Source: Cyanoderma ruficeps (lineage: Eukaryota; Chordata; Aves; Passeriformes; Timaliidae). From it: DNA of 64,000 bases. This document shows, in pieces, positions 11,481 to 22,700 of the stretch (positions are counted from its first letter, which is position 1; each line of letters begins with the position of its first letter). The DNA is taken from positions 14,844,988 to 14,908,987 of the forward strand of contig VZDJ01000623.1 in NCBI GenBank assembly GCA_008694505.1, in the 5' to 3' direction. The position numbers and the translations under genes are program-made. The notes under the pieces are model-generated. The model saw only the letters and a program-made list of their open reading frames with translations. It searched no databases and was not told where the DNA came from.

Positions 11481-13959
11481 TGTAAATCTAGCTGATGAAA
11501 ATCCATCACAAGATACTTGGATGCCACAATTGAGCAGTAAACAAAACAAAAAGCCATTTTAGCAACAGAAAGTAAAGTACGATACATAGAATCATAGATA
11601 CATTTGATACAGCAGGTCTCATGCAAGACTCTCTGAAACTAACATTATGGGACAGGTGTTTCAGCCACACTGTATAAATTACTGAAATCTGGAAGTTAAC
11701 ACTTAAGGAGTTCAAACAATTCTAAACTAAAACTTAATGCCTATGCAGTTCAGCATTATGTTTATCTTCTTAAAGATCCTAGACTTCATGGCAAAGTTTA
11801 TGTAAATTCATTTTGTCCTGGACTGCTCAGTTCTCAGTAAGCAAAGAAATAAAGAAAGCCTCAATGAACATCAAGAGAAAACAAACAAACTTGTTGATTC
11901 ATTTACAAAAACAAAGATCTTCAACGGTGCTATAAGGTCTCTTTTAAGCGGGAGCTCTCTGAGGAGATCAGATGACCTCCCTTAGGCATTCACCAACATC
12001 AGCTTAGACTTGCACTTCCTGGTTTCCTTTAGAAGACAGCCCTTGCTTTGGAGCTACAATTCCTATTCATAATCCCATGTGCATCTATCAATATATTTTC
12101 TACTTTCTGACCATAAAACAATGATCACAAATAAAGACATCTGTATGTATTCTGATATACAAAAAACTTGAATACTTAGAAGAATTCTATTGTTCAGCCC
12201 CCTAGATATTATTGCAAGATGACTGTAGCATGTAATTCTTTTTTCATAGGGGAATCTCTGGGCATCATTCCTTAAAACATTGTACAGAGATGATAATAAC
12301 AGGAAATATGATGCTGTTGTTGACTTTTATGTTGAGATTTATGCCAACACAGACTATTTCTGGAGCTATTTCTTCCATAAAAGATGCCTAACTTAACTGA
12401 ATTTTAATTAATTGAATCTGGGTTTTTTGGTGGTTTGGCCCAATAAATGCATCATAGGAAAGTTTTACATCCACCTGTAGAGATAACCTTATATATTTTT
12501 GCATATAGCTTGCAAAAAAAGGCTTGAGTTAGAGGTAAAGAAGATAAAGAGTGGGAGATGCACACACAAAGTAATAAATCAAAATGCGTATAGCATACAA
12601 TCCTCTGAGAGGCTGAATTTTAGTGCAGAAGGGCTGACTTAATTCTGAGTGGGTAGAATGGGTACTGCATGCCAACCTTCTGGATGTAAGAAGCCAATTT
12701 AAGTAGCAATTAATTAAGGGGAAAAGAAACCCGTAAGGCAAATGCTAAAAAAGATACTTATCTGAGTGGTCAGTTTAGTCACAAAGCTGTATACTTGAGA
12801 CAAAAAATGCTGTGACAGGAACTAAAGGATGGGAGTCAGAAAGAAAAAAGACATGGAATAAGTGTGGCTTTTCTAATGGGAAAAGTTCCATGTAGTGAAA
12901 ATTTAAAAAAGCATCTGAAAAAAAAATAGTAAAGCTTTTGTTTTAAATAGAAAGTATGCTTCTACATACTAACAACATGAGAAACCAATAAAGGAAAGAA
13001 ATAAAATAGCAGTAGAGAAGGAAATTAATGATACAATCCCAATCAAAGAAGCTATTTGAGTGATGGGGGCAATCAATAAGAAATGATGCCAAAGAGATAT
13101 AAAAAGACTGGATTGTTTTTTTTTCCTAAATAGCATAATCAGGGCAATGAAGTATAAACCCAAGTGAGAATGTTTTATTTGGAAGTTTTCCTAGATTCAT
13201 ACTGAAAATCAAATGCCCCAAAAAGCAGCTAGAAAAGCTTAGAATCCCCAAAATGACTGTACAAGTGCTCTGAAGAATCATTTCTTTTAGAATAATATAA
13301 GCTGATATGAGAATAAGAGCTCCAGAGGAATAAGTCTGTCTTATTTAATTTTCCTTTTTTAAAGGGGATTCGTTCATTTCCTCTGTTGATTTAGGCTAAG
13401 AAGGATTTGATTCACTCAGTGAATGAGACAAAGGTGTGAACTTTACCTTACCAGTGGTCATGTTTGCTTTTCTGTAATATTCAGCTCTTCATTCAGACAG
13501 TGGATTTTCCTGGGTGAACATTTGCCCATAAACACCTACAATCTGCCAGCTGTAAATCTGGAATGCTGATGGCCTTTCTCAAAACTCACTCATTTAAAAG
13601 GCCACAAAAAGTGAAATGCTTTCTAGTGCTGAAGACAGACCATTTGTACAAAGGATATATATTTGTTTGCATTAACTAAATACTTAAAATCCCATGGACT
13701 TGTGAGTTAGTTGCACAAGTGCTGGGCTGTTTTTTAGAAGATGATCCCACAAAGACAGCCAAAATCATCTTAAAAGAACACCTCTGATCCCAACCAAATG
13801 CTAATCTAGATGCATCTTGAATTACATGCTCTGATTTTATGCACTTTAATGCAAACGTGATGCTGCATTCATATACACCACCTGAAAAAAACCCAGATAC
13901 TGGTACAGGACCCCCATAAGGGGTGCATCAACAATGGCACAATCACAACCCCACTGCAT

Positions 13960-13970
13960 GGGGGGGGGGG
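13960..13970 (+). repeat. Run of 11 G
   Basis: Uninterrupted G homopolymer. Confidence 0.95.
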
Positions 13971-14559
13971 TTATGAAATTACCAGAAAATAACACTTATT
14001 TTTCAGAAAGGAAGCATAAAATTCTGAAATTCCTGTTTCTTCCTCCTGTTTTCATCAAAAAAACAGCATCAAATTAAATCTCTTGTTTTATGCAATCTCT
14101 GATCTCTGTGACTACCTGGGCCAAAAAAGCAACAGGATATGGCCCAAACATGAAAGGGTATTTTGTTATATAAGACGGATTTTAGAAAAGCTAATAGTTA
14201 TAACACATAAATATTTAACTTAAATTTTCCTTTAAACCCTAATTGTTTTAGCATTTTCCCTGAAAAATGCCTTGCTTCTACCAATTAATGTTGTTATGTA
14301 CTAGTATAAAACTAGTACCAATTTTATACTGATTTCTCATTTATTCATTCTGTAGATAACAAACTCTTCCAGAGTAAGATGATGGTATGAGATAGAAAAA
14401 AGTAATTATTATCTGAGCTGTAATAACTGAAAGAATTTTCCAGCTTTTCTTGATCATCATTAGCAGTGACCTTGAAGAGCTGAGATGTGCATCATGTTTG
14501 GAGGTGACTTCATTTCACTGTGAGATACTTGAGGGCAGGGCTGCCACAGACTGGAGGAA

Positions 14560-15400
14560 GGGCCTGAAGAAGACTTTATGATGTTCAGGAGGAAGAAAAC
14601 AGTAAATCCTGCCCCTGGAACAGGCTAACTCCCATCAACAGCACAGGCTGGGCACTGACAGCCTGGCAGTATCTCTGTGGAAAAGTGCTTGGGGCTCCTG
14701 ATGGATGGCAAGTTGGGCATGAGCCAGCTGTGTGTCCTGGCAGCAAAGAGGACAACAGCATCCTGGGCTGGATGAGCAGAGGCTGGAGGATGGGCAAAGG
14801 ATTATCCCCCAGCAGTTCACACTCATTAGCCTGTACCTGGAAAGTGTGTTCAGTTTTGGCTCCCACAAAGGAGCCAAAAAGGAAAAATAACAAAAGGAGG
14901 CAAGTTGAGAGGTGTGCTACTGGGATGGTTGGAGATGGAGCATTGACCTGCTGAGGAGAAAATGGGGGATCTTGACATTTTCAGCCTGGAAGAAGGGTTT
15001 CCCTGAAGAAAACTAATAACAGACCCCCAGTGCTTATAAGAAGATCATCAGGGCAAGGCTAAGCTTTTCAGAGTCACATGTGGTAACAGGATGAATGACA
15101 GCAGGCAGATGTTGAAACAAGAGAGGGTCAAACAGGTTATCAGGAGTATTTTCCTCGCAGATGTTGAAACAAGAGAGGGTCAAACAGGTTATCAGGAGTA
15201 TTTTCCTCAGGAGGACAGCTGAGCTGTGGAACAGGTTTCCTAGAAAGGCTCTGAAACCTCCGTCCTTGGAGATTTTTGAGATGCAACTGGATAAAACCCT
15301 GAACAACACTGTCTGGCCCTACAGCTGACCCTGAATTACCAGGGTGGTCTGTGATGCTCTGTATACGGTTTACTTGTGCTCCTTTCCACTGCAAAGAGAA
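14560..15400 (+). mobile_element. CR1 LINE fragment with internal tandem duplication
   Basis: Diverged CR1 in sense orientation. TGAGCCAGCTGTGTGTCCTG, AACAGCATCCTGGGCTGGAT, GTGTGTTCAGTTTTGGCTCC and TGTGGAACAGGTTTCCTAG appear in the consensus order. The tail after about 15300 is poorly preserved. A perfect 52-bp tandem duplication lies inside it. Open frames here on both strands are accidental. Confidence 0.75.
15105..15208 (+). repeat. Perfect tandem duplication, two 52-bp copies
   Basis: Positions 15105-15156 and 15157-15208 are identical, each starting GCAGATGTTGAAACAAGAGA and ending TATTTTCCTC. The absence of any mismatch, within an element that is otherwise well diverged, points to a recent duplication or an assembly artefact. 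Confidence 0.95.
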
Positions 15401-16613
15401 GCTGACACCCACTGCAGTGGGATTCTCACTGCTGGCATTACCACCAGCAGAAGGAGACATTACCACAGGCATTACCACCAGAACACAGTGAGGGACTGTT
15501 TTTCTCTTAGATGTAAGTCTTCAGAGAAGAGCTCTGGTCTTTTCCTTTCATACACACCTAGAAAAAGCATTAAATTTTTGGTTTAAACACTCATGCTTTC
15601 ACCAATAATTTTCCAAACAGGTACCTTGAGATAACTGTACACTGGAGCATTTTTCTGTGCAAGTGCTCAGGTTAGTAACTCTTCAGTGCAGGCTTAGTGC
15701 TACAGGAACATAACTGCACAACATGCCCTTGTACAGATTTCACAATAATCACAATGTATTACTTACGTAATACATCTTCTGAAATGCTTAACACACTATG
15801 TGCAATCTGCATTTAATATCAGTAGGGTCATCAAGCTGCAAAATGCTCAGGTGGCCCCTTCTGGTCTTACACTTCAATATTAGTTTTTATTTTGGATCTA
15901 CACTTTCATTACATCTTATATTTATATTAATTTGATTTGCACTTTTTTGGGGATCTGAAAGCATTTCACACAAAATTATCAGAACACAAATATAAAAATT
16001 AAAAAGCTCCCCAGCAGCTGCTGGGAATTCCAGAAGGATGACAAATTCTTTTAAATCCTGTAGAGAATGACGGAAAAAACCAAAGATCAAGAAAGGATGC
16101 ACTACTGACAAGGAAAAAAACAAAAAAAAGGAACTGTTCAAATGTATAATCAATAAGAAATCAGTGAAGCAGAAGTAGGACTGTACAGGGGACAAGGGTA
16201 ATATTGTGTTGAAATGCTGCTAAAAGAAAGTAATTAATTTTTTCACTCACTGTTCATAAAGGAACATGAAGCTAATGCCATGAACGGACAGATAATTCAC
16301 AAATTAGGATAGAAAAATACTGAAGGTACCGAAGTTATAAACAAATCAGGATGTTTTGTTGGAGACAATCAAGAAGCATGGCTGCAATCGGCATGAATTT
16401 TAGAAACAGATTTTGATCTTGTAAACGTATCTCGAAATATGTAATGATTAAGGTATACAAAGAGTAAGCTAAATGGTATTTTCTTATGCAACAGTGAAAA
16501 GTTTGAAAGTCCATAAATAGAGGAGAGCTGTAGTGGTGTGTTTTTGGTTTTGTCAGTTCTATATATGTATTTGTTCCTCGCTTTCATGCTGTTTTATATG
16601 AGTCGTAATGCTT

Positions 16614-17171
16614 TGTTCCTTGTACCCCCACGTTTAACCCTTCGTGGTTTGCCCCAGTTGCTGTTACCAGTCAATCATCAGTTAAGGAACCCCTGAGTCC
16701 TGTCAGTCACTTCAGGGACTCTCCCTGGGTCTAGAAAGTTCCACTGAGGGCGTCGAGCAATTAGGCAGGATTCCTGTGGTTCCCTCCCTTGCCTCCTTGA
16801 TTTGTTGCACTGTTTGTCCCTCATGTGCAGAGCCACTCCTTACCCTCACCTGGTTGGTCCCACACTGTGCCCTTCCCCTTGCTCCTCCCCTGCATTTAAG
16901 GTGCTGCACAGAGATGATCTGTGCTCTGTTGGCAAACCCTCTGGTGGTGAGGTGGTCCCGCGTGGACTTCAATAAACCCCAGTTGCTGTTCACCCATCAG
17001 AGTCCTTCCTTCATTCCTTGTCATTGCTCACGCTGCCGCTGTGGCAAGGGCCCACAGGATGGGGAAGGTATCCCCGGAAACTGGACCGTGCCTTTAACTG
17101 CGGCCGGTGTCAGAGCCAGCCTGGCCAAGCGGGATGAGACTCCCGAGACACCGCGACCACCGCAGAGAGCA
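16614..17171 (+). mobile_element. Solo LTR of an endogenous retrovirus (ERVK-like by target size)
   Basis: A 558-bp GC-richer block starts TGTTCCTTGTACCCC and ends CAGAGAGCA, with the TG...CA ends expected of an LTR. It is flanked by ATGCTT (16608-16613) and ATACTT (17172-17177), a 6-bp target duplication with one mismatch. A TATA-like GCATTTAAGG lies near 16892 and an AATAAA polyadenylation signal at 16971-16976, in the right order for a U3-R-U5 layout in sense orientation. There is no adjacent gag/pol sequence, so it is probably a solo LTR left by recombination. An open frame of about 170 codons at 16776-17285 crosses the LTR edge and is not a gene. Confidence 0.72.
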
Positions 17172-18886
17172 ATACTTGGAATGATTTGGTTTTTGCTCAC
17201 ATTACATGTAGTGATAAAAGAAAGAATACGTAGTAAAGAAACAGTCCAAACTGAAAGGAAAGAAGAACAAAGACATCAAACATAATGCAAATAACCTCTG
17301 CTCATTTTCAGAAGTATAAACTTGTCACAATGAAGAAACATCTATATCTGACTGCAGCGAATCACAGGTTGAAGGCTGAGATGCTTAATAGACTACACCT
17401 ATAAAAATCTGAAAAGAATTAATATATGCACAGTGGTATATAACATATTTCTATTTAAATCAATTCTGATGAAATTACACTGGAGAGGGTGAATGTGGGG
17501 GGTTTGAATCTATTTGATTTCCATTTTTATATATATGTATTTACTACCTCATGTGAATTAGAAGAATTTAAGAGTAAAGTAACAAAAAAACTGAGATAAC
17601 ACAAAAACTGCAAGGAATTCTCACCAGGCTAAAAAGCAACAAACAACACCTGAACAGAAGCAGATTTGCAACAATTTGCAAAATAACTAAAGTGCAAATT
17701 TGGCAAATAAAAATATACATTTCTGCACTAAAATACACCAAAACTTCATTATCCAACCGTGACTTGAAATTCACTATGCTGAGATTGTGTGAAGAAAAAA
17801 TGCCAAAGAAATTTTGAGCTCTAGTTTCATTTTGCTCTGATTTTGCTAACACCAGTTGATCCTTAAGCTGTTTTATCTATTCCTCTGGGTTAATTAAAAA
17901 AGACAAAGAGTCACCAACCCAGCGACCAAGTGCCTTTCCAGTTCTGTTTAATATATATATATAATTAATGGTCATCTTCATATGTGACTAGAACACAGTG
18001 TCCCCTGCCAAATAAACAAAACCTCAATTAGGCACAGCTTCACAGGCCACAAAAAAGGTTGAGACAATTTTTTACTGTTTAAATATCACATCACAAGACA
18101 GAGCTAATGCAGTATGAGTGTTTTTCACTTCACTTATTAAAAAAAATATTTCTCTACCTGCTGAAATCTACACAAGTGCATTGACATGAATACAATTTGA
18201 CACAGATTAACTTGTGCTGATTCACCAGTGTCAGGATTTCCCCCTCACTGCTGAATTAAACAAACTCCGTGAGCAGGAGAGCATTACAGACAGGAAACAA
18301 TGAACCAGCACGGCACATAGCAGGAAGGATTTCCTGAACTGAGTTCCATCAGAAGAACACACTTCCTCAAGGGAAAATGTGGAAAATGTTTGGGGTTATT
18401 TTTAACGTCTATATGGAACATATACATAAAGCATTCCTGCAGGTACTGAAATGTAGGTAGCAGTGCACTGACAGTTACTACACGGAAGTCAGCTACTGGC
18501 ATGTTTTGACATCTTTCAATTTCCTTACAACAAACAGTAGAATCAGTACTACCTTAACAAATAGTTTGTCTAAAATCTTTTAAGTTTTATGGTTCATTTT
18601 GACTTGTTATGCTTATGTGCACAATACATTTATTCTCTTCTCTGTAAAAGGTTTGTCGAAGTAATATACTACACTGCCTTCATAAAATGTTCGTTTTCCA
18701 GAGGAATGGTGTTTTTTTTACTTCAGTCTCAGAAATATATTAAAAAATGGGAAAAATTAAGATGATAAAAACAAAATTATTATACCAGTTGTTTTGGCTA
18801 CCTCCAGAAAGATGTATAATGAGTAAAAGTCCTTATATGGAACAATTTTCAGTTAAATAAATGGGATTTAAATTTGTCATACTTAC

Positions 18887-19023
18887 CATAAGAAGTCTAT
18901 CTCCAACCTGCAATCTCCCATCTTTCTGTGCAGCTCCCCCATCAATAATCTTGGTGACATAAATGCTGTTGTCCCCAGGGATGTGTTGGTTTCCCACCCC
19001 TCCTGCAATACTGAATCCTAGAC
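18887..19023 (-). CDS. DLG2: DLG2 internal exon: N-terminal half of PDZ2
   Basis: This 137-nt exon has two bases that complete the Gly codon started in the 45 kb exon, followed by 45 codons ending in ATG. It encodes the carboxylate-binding GLGF loop, the [19 protein letters not shown] stretch and [11 protein letters not shown], the first part of PDZ2 in DLG family scaffolds. The wording is shared by several DLG paralogues, so assignment to DLG2 rests mainly on the linker exon at 5707-5848. The acceptor is CTTTTCCAG on the minus strand just above 19023, and the donor is a consensus GTAAGT at 18881-18886. Phase is 1 at entry and 0 at exit, matching both neighbours. The upstream intron is 26,004 bp and the downstream one 9,684 bp. 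Confidence 0.97.
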
Positions 19024-20807
19024 CTGGAAAAGATATTGTAAACAACATATTAGCAATATAACATATAGCATTAAAGAGAAGAGCAAGAGTAGCATATACA
19101 ATGTAAACTTTGAGTATTTTTTACAGAAATACAAATAACATACTCTTTCCCCTTCCCTGCAAGGTCAGGGACAGAAGTAAAGTAAGGAAATTCTTTGCCA
19201 TTTACAATTAGAGAAAGGTGGAGACAAAAATAGTTGAACCAGTGATGATTCTATAACCCTCCTCACTGGGGTCCAATGCAGCCTACATCAAGAAGTTATG
19301 GCTCAGCTTTCCATGACCAGCATTAAAAACACTGAAACTTGGGGTCTATTTTGTTAAATATTGCTATTAAACACACCACCCTTTTTAAGAACAAAATGAA
19401 AGGCGTTCTGATTGTCCACACAGTTTGAAAAATACTTGGAGAGGTCTAGCATAGGTTTTGCAAGTTCATGTAGTACCACAGTGAAGGGTTAGTGACAGTA
19501 AAACATAAAAGGCGTAGATGTTTCATTTAAAGTGTGGGTTTTTTTCCTGGGACACAAATCTGTGGCTATAGATACATAAAATAAGACAGCAATATTCCTT
19601 CGTAAATGTATAACTTCTATTCAGTAATCCGTGAAATTCCTAGATAAACACTCAAAGACCCAAACTTTGGAACAATGTCAATAATACATGCCAATATGAG
19701 TCAACAAAAAGAAGGCAAAATAAATAAGATATTTGGGTAAGAAAAAAAGAAAGTTTCCCCCTTTTCCTATATTTTCTATCCTCTGACACATTGCACATGC
19801 AAGCAAATCATTGCTTTAATTCTTAGGAACACTTTTATCTCTCAATCAAAGAAAAGACAGAAATTAATGCACTTGATTTCCATAAAAATTACCTTCATAC
19901 AGCTAATTTTTCAGAGATTATGTAGCTAATGGGAACTTCATCTGAACAGAGAAGCTGTTTCTGACAATATCCTGCTTAGATTATTGCTCCAGCTAGGGAT
20001 TTCTCTTTTAGCTGTACAGAAAAACAGTTATATCTATTTAGAGAGTAATCACTGGCTTTATCTAGGAAGTCTATGCTGTTCACTCATTCCTAAAAGAAAC
20101 ATGTTGGTAATTGCTCTAGCCTGAGCAGTAAAACGCAGTGATAAAAAGTGAGTTGCCTGAAATCTGGCATTTCATCAAACTCAAAAGGCAGACTGCTTGG
20201 GCAATAAAAATTAAGGAACAGTGTATATTTAATACACAACATTTTTAGCAGCTCTATTAGTACAGAGGAAAGGGGAGTTTTGAATGAATTAAATATTTTA
20301 ATGTTTTCCCCCCATATTATTTTCATTTGATCATTATTTTAGCTTCAAAAAGACGTGAGGTCAGATACCATAATGGACTATTTAACGGATAGTGCCACAC
20401 CAGTAAATTACAAAAAGAAACCTTTGAATTTATATCTCAAATTGAAACACTGCTTAATTAATTGACTATTAACAATACACATGAAGTTAATTCAGAAGTA
20501 TAGGGTAATTAAAATACAGCTTTATTGAATTTCCAGCTAAAGCTGGCAATCACTCTTACTATTTATGTGCTACTGTCACTACAAGGATAAAAAGATCATG
20601 ATTTTTTCAGCAGTGAAGAATTTTTTCCTGGGACTGCTAACAGAGAAGGGAAAAGATTTGCTAATAAAACACTAAGAATGGAAATTCTCTTTAAAACTCT
20701 AGTTATGGACACAGAACAACGATTGAATAATATTTCTTGATGTCATAATTATCTATTTGATCTAAACCCTATCTGTATAAGCTTCTACCAGTAGAGATCT
20801 GAGCGTA

Positions 20808-20825
20808 TTCCAGAATGTTCCAGAA
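20808..20825. promoter_or_regulatory. Perfect four-unit heat-shock element (HSE)-like site
   Basis: TTCCAGAATGTTCCAGAA has four alternating inverted pentamer cores (TTC..GAA..TTC..GAA) with the exact 2-bp spacing of an HSF-binding HSE. It sits at the edge of a GC-richer stretch that also has GACGTCAG at 20852-20863 or so. It lies inside an intron and I see no promoter beside it, so function is unproven. Confidence 0.45.
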
Positions 20826-22144
20826 TGCTGGTGGGAGCAAGCGAGTGGGTTAGACGTCAGCCAGAGGGCTTTCTTCAGCTCCACTGCTCACCTAGGGCGT
20901 GACCTTGGGAAGGATCGGTTGTGGTGCACTTTGATCCCCTCCTGTCCCCTTTACTGACACTGTAAGTGTGTAAAGGGCGAGGCCATATCTGCACACACAA
21001 CTGGTCTGGGGTCCTAACTCAGCCTGGTCCTGCTGCAATCCAAGCAAGTAACAGCCAAGGTAATCACCTGAAACTCCTGCAGCGCAGAATGATGTGCTTG
21101 GCTGGCTGTTTGCATGGTTGTAGCACAATGGATGTATGAAACCGTAAAACAAAAGAGTACTAACACAGGCTGTTCCCATTAGAAAAGTGAAGCTTACAGT
21201 ATCAAAAGGAGTAACTTTTCCTACTATGGTCTACAGAAAATTTAGATGTGATACAATGTGTGGGGCTACAAAAACCAGCAGTGATTATAGAAAGGTTTAA
21301 GAGAGTAGAACAAGGTGACGTAATACTGTGGGGGGCAGAGGGAGAGTGGGTAGGCAAGAAAACTGAGGAAGAGAAAAATTTTCCATGTCAATCAGTAATG
21401 ACTTAATTTCATTGCTTAATCATACCTGCTTTCTTAAAAAGATTTCTTAGAAAGAACAGGGAATGGAACAATGGTCCATTTAATTTTATTTAAGTGATTT
21501 CTGCTAATTGCTAGGGCACACAAAGTATACCACACAAAAACTTTTGGGTAGGATTCATATGGCCAAATGACATCAGATAACTATGCTAATCACTTACACT
21601 ACCTGTACAATAAGTGAAAATTCATTAAGAGCTTTTAAAGCATGATTCATCTCATCTCAGCAAGACATCTGAAAGAGATGAAGTGAATCACACTTTTGGT
21701 TTTTGAAAGGCTGGGGTCTGCATGTGGGAAGAGGTGAGTGGGAAAATCAGTGCTATGAAACTTCACAATCTGATTTAGACTGAAGGTTTCTGTTTTAAGA
21801 CTTCAGAAAGGTTTGCTCAACCCTGGTATGCATCCCTGGTCGCTCACTACATCAGGTGAGTGTTGTATCAGATCCTTACTCTGTTTTAAAGGCAGAGAAT
21901 CATTCAAACAAGTGGGAAGAATGGAACAAGTTGGTTTCTAAATTGTATTTTTCACTGTTCCATTTAATTAACCCCCCCACCCCCAAATAAAAGAGCATAT
22001 TTAATTGCAAACCCTTTTTCTTGTTGATTCCTTTGGTTAGGAAAACATTACCATCAGAACACAGAAGACTAGAGTTGATCACTTCTTGTTTGGCTAATGC
22101 TCAATCTGCTTCACAGACACAGCTGATCTTGGACAAAGTGCTCA

Positions 22145-22262
22145 AATTCCTCACAACAGAAATTAGATGGAGAATAAATACAGAATGGAGTTGAGGAAGA
22201 AATGTTCTATGATGATGGTGGTGAGGCATTGGCACAGGTTGTCCTGAAAAGTTGTGGATGCC
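22145..22262 (+). mobile_element. CR1 LINE, left part, interrupted by an LTR
   Basis: CR1 3' region in sense orientation: GATGATGGTGGTGAGGCATT, then GCACAGGTTGTCCTGAAAAG and TTGTGGATGCC. It stops at 22262 and resumes at 22568 with CATCCCTGCAAGTGTTC, so an LTR split it. Confidence 0.85.
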
Positions 22263-22567
22263 TGTCACTAGCCAAGGCTGGGTGTGTCCCACTTTAGGGA
22301 CAGAAAGAGAGCAGGCCAGAAGCATCGCAGTGAGGGGACAAACTCTTCTTCTTTGTTTACAATTTAACTCCTTTATACATTTGTACAGAGGTCCAGAGAT
22401 TGGCTACAGAGGTCGCCACCTCTTAACCTGGATGGTGGACATCACCATCAATCATTTCTTCTCTCAGAGGAGAAGAATGCAAACATTCTAAGAATAAACA
22501 TTGTTTACATGAGGCTACATGTGAAAGTTCTTCAGAAAGACAAAAGACAGAAAACCTCAGGGCAACA
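22263..22567 (+). mobile_element. Solo LTR with perfect 6-bp target duplication, inside a CR1
   Basis: A 305-bp insertion starting TGTCACTAGCC and ending GGGCAACA is flanked by GATGCC at 22257-22262 and again at 22568-22573. Removing the insert and one copy of the duplication restores a continuous CR1 sequence, so the boundaries are firm. A TATA-like TTTATACAT lies near 22372 and AATAAA at 22493-22498, giving sense orientation. A 6-bp duplication is typical of class II (ERVK-type) integrases. No internal retroviral genes are present. Confidence 0.88.
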
Positions 22568-22700
22568 GATGCCCATCCCTGCAAGTGTTCAAGGCCAAGG
22601 CTGAATGGGGCCTTGAGCAACCTGGTCTAGAGAATGACAGGGTTGGTACCTTAAAAACCCCTTCCAACCCAAAGCATTCCATGTTTCTATGGTTCAGTGA
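22568..22700 (+). mobile_element. CR1 LINE, right part (3' end)
   Basis: Continuation of the interrupted CR1: GTGTTCAAGGCCAAGGCTGA, GAGCAACCTGGTCTAGAGAA, CCCCTTCCAACCCAAAGCAT, ending near CCATGTTTCTATGG. The first six bases are the second copy of the LTR target duplication. Confidence 0.88.

Larger units (their letters stand above)
9203..18886 (-). other. DLG2: DLG2 intron splitting PDZ2
   Basis: A 9,684-bp intron between ATG|GTAAGT at 18881-18887 and CTAAG|GTA at 9202-9205 (minus strand). It contains two CR1 pieces of opposite orientation, a solo LTR, a T/G-rich tract, a G run and a perfect 52-bp tandem duplication. The remainder, including 10400-11380, 11500-13950 and 17180-18880, is AT-rich and shows nothing I can name. 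Confidence 0.85.

Noticed and set aside
16776..17285. 169-codon open frame on the plus strand
   Set aside because: It runs through the GC-rich solo LTR and across its 3' edge; no protein similarity recognised.
20880..20920. GTGACCTTGGGAAGG, resembling part of a MIR SINE
   Set aside because: Too short, and flanking MIR segments are absent.
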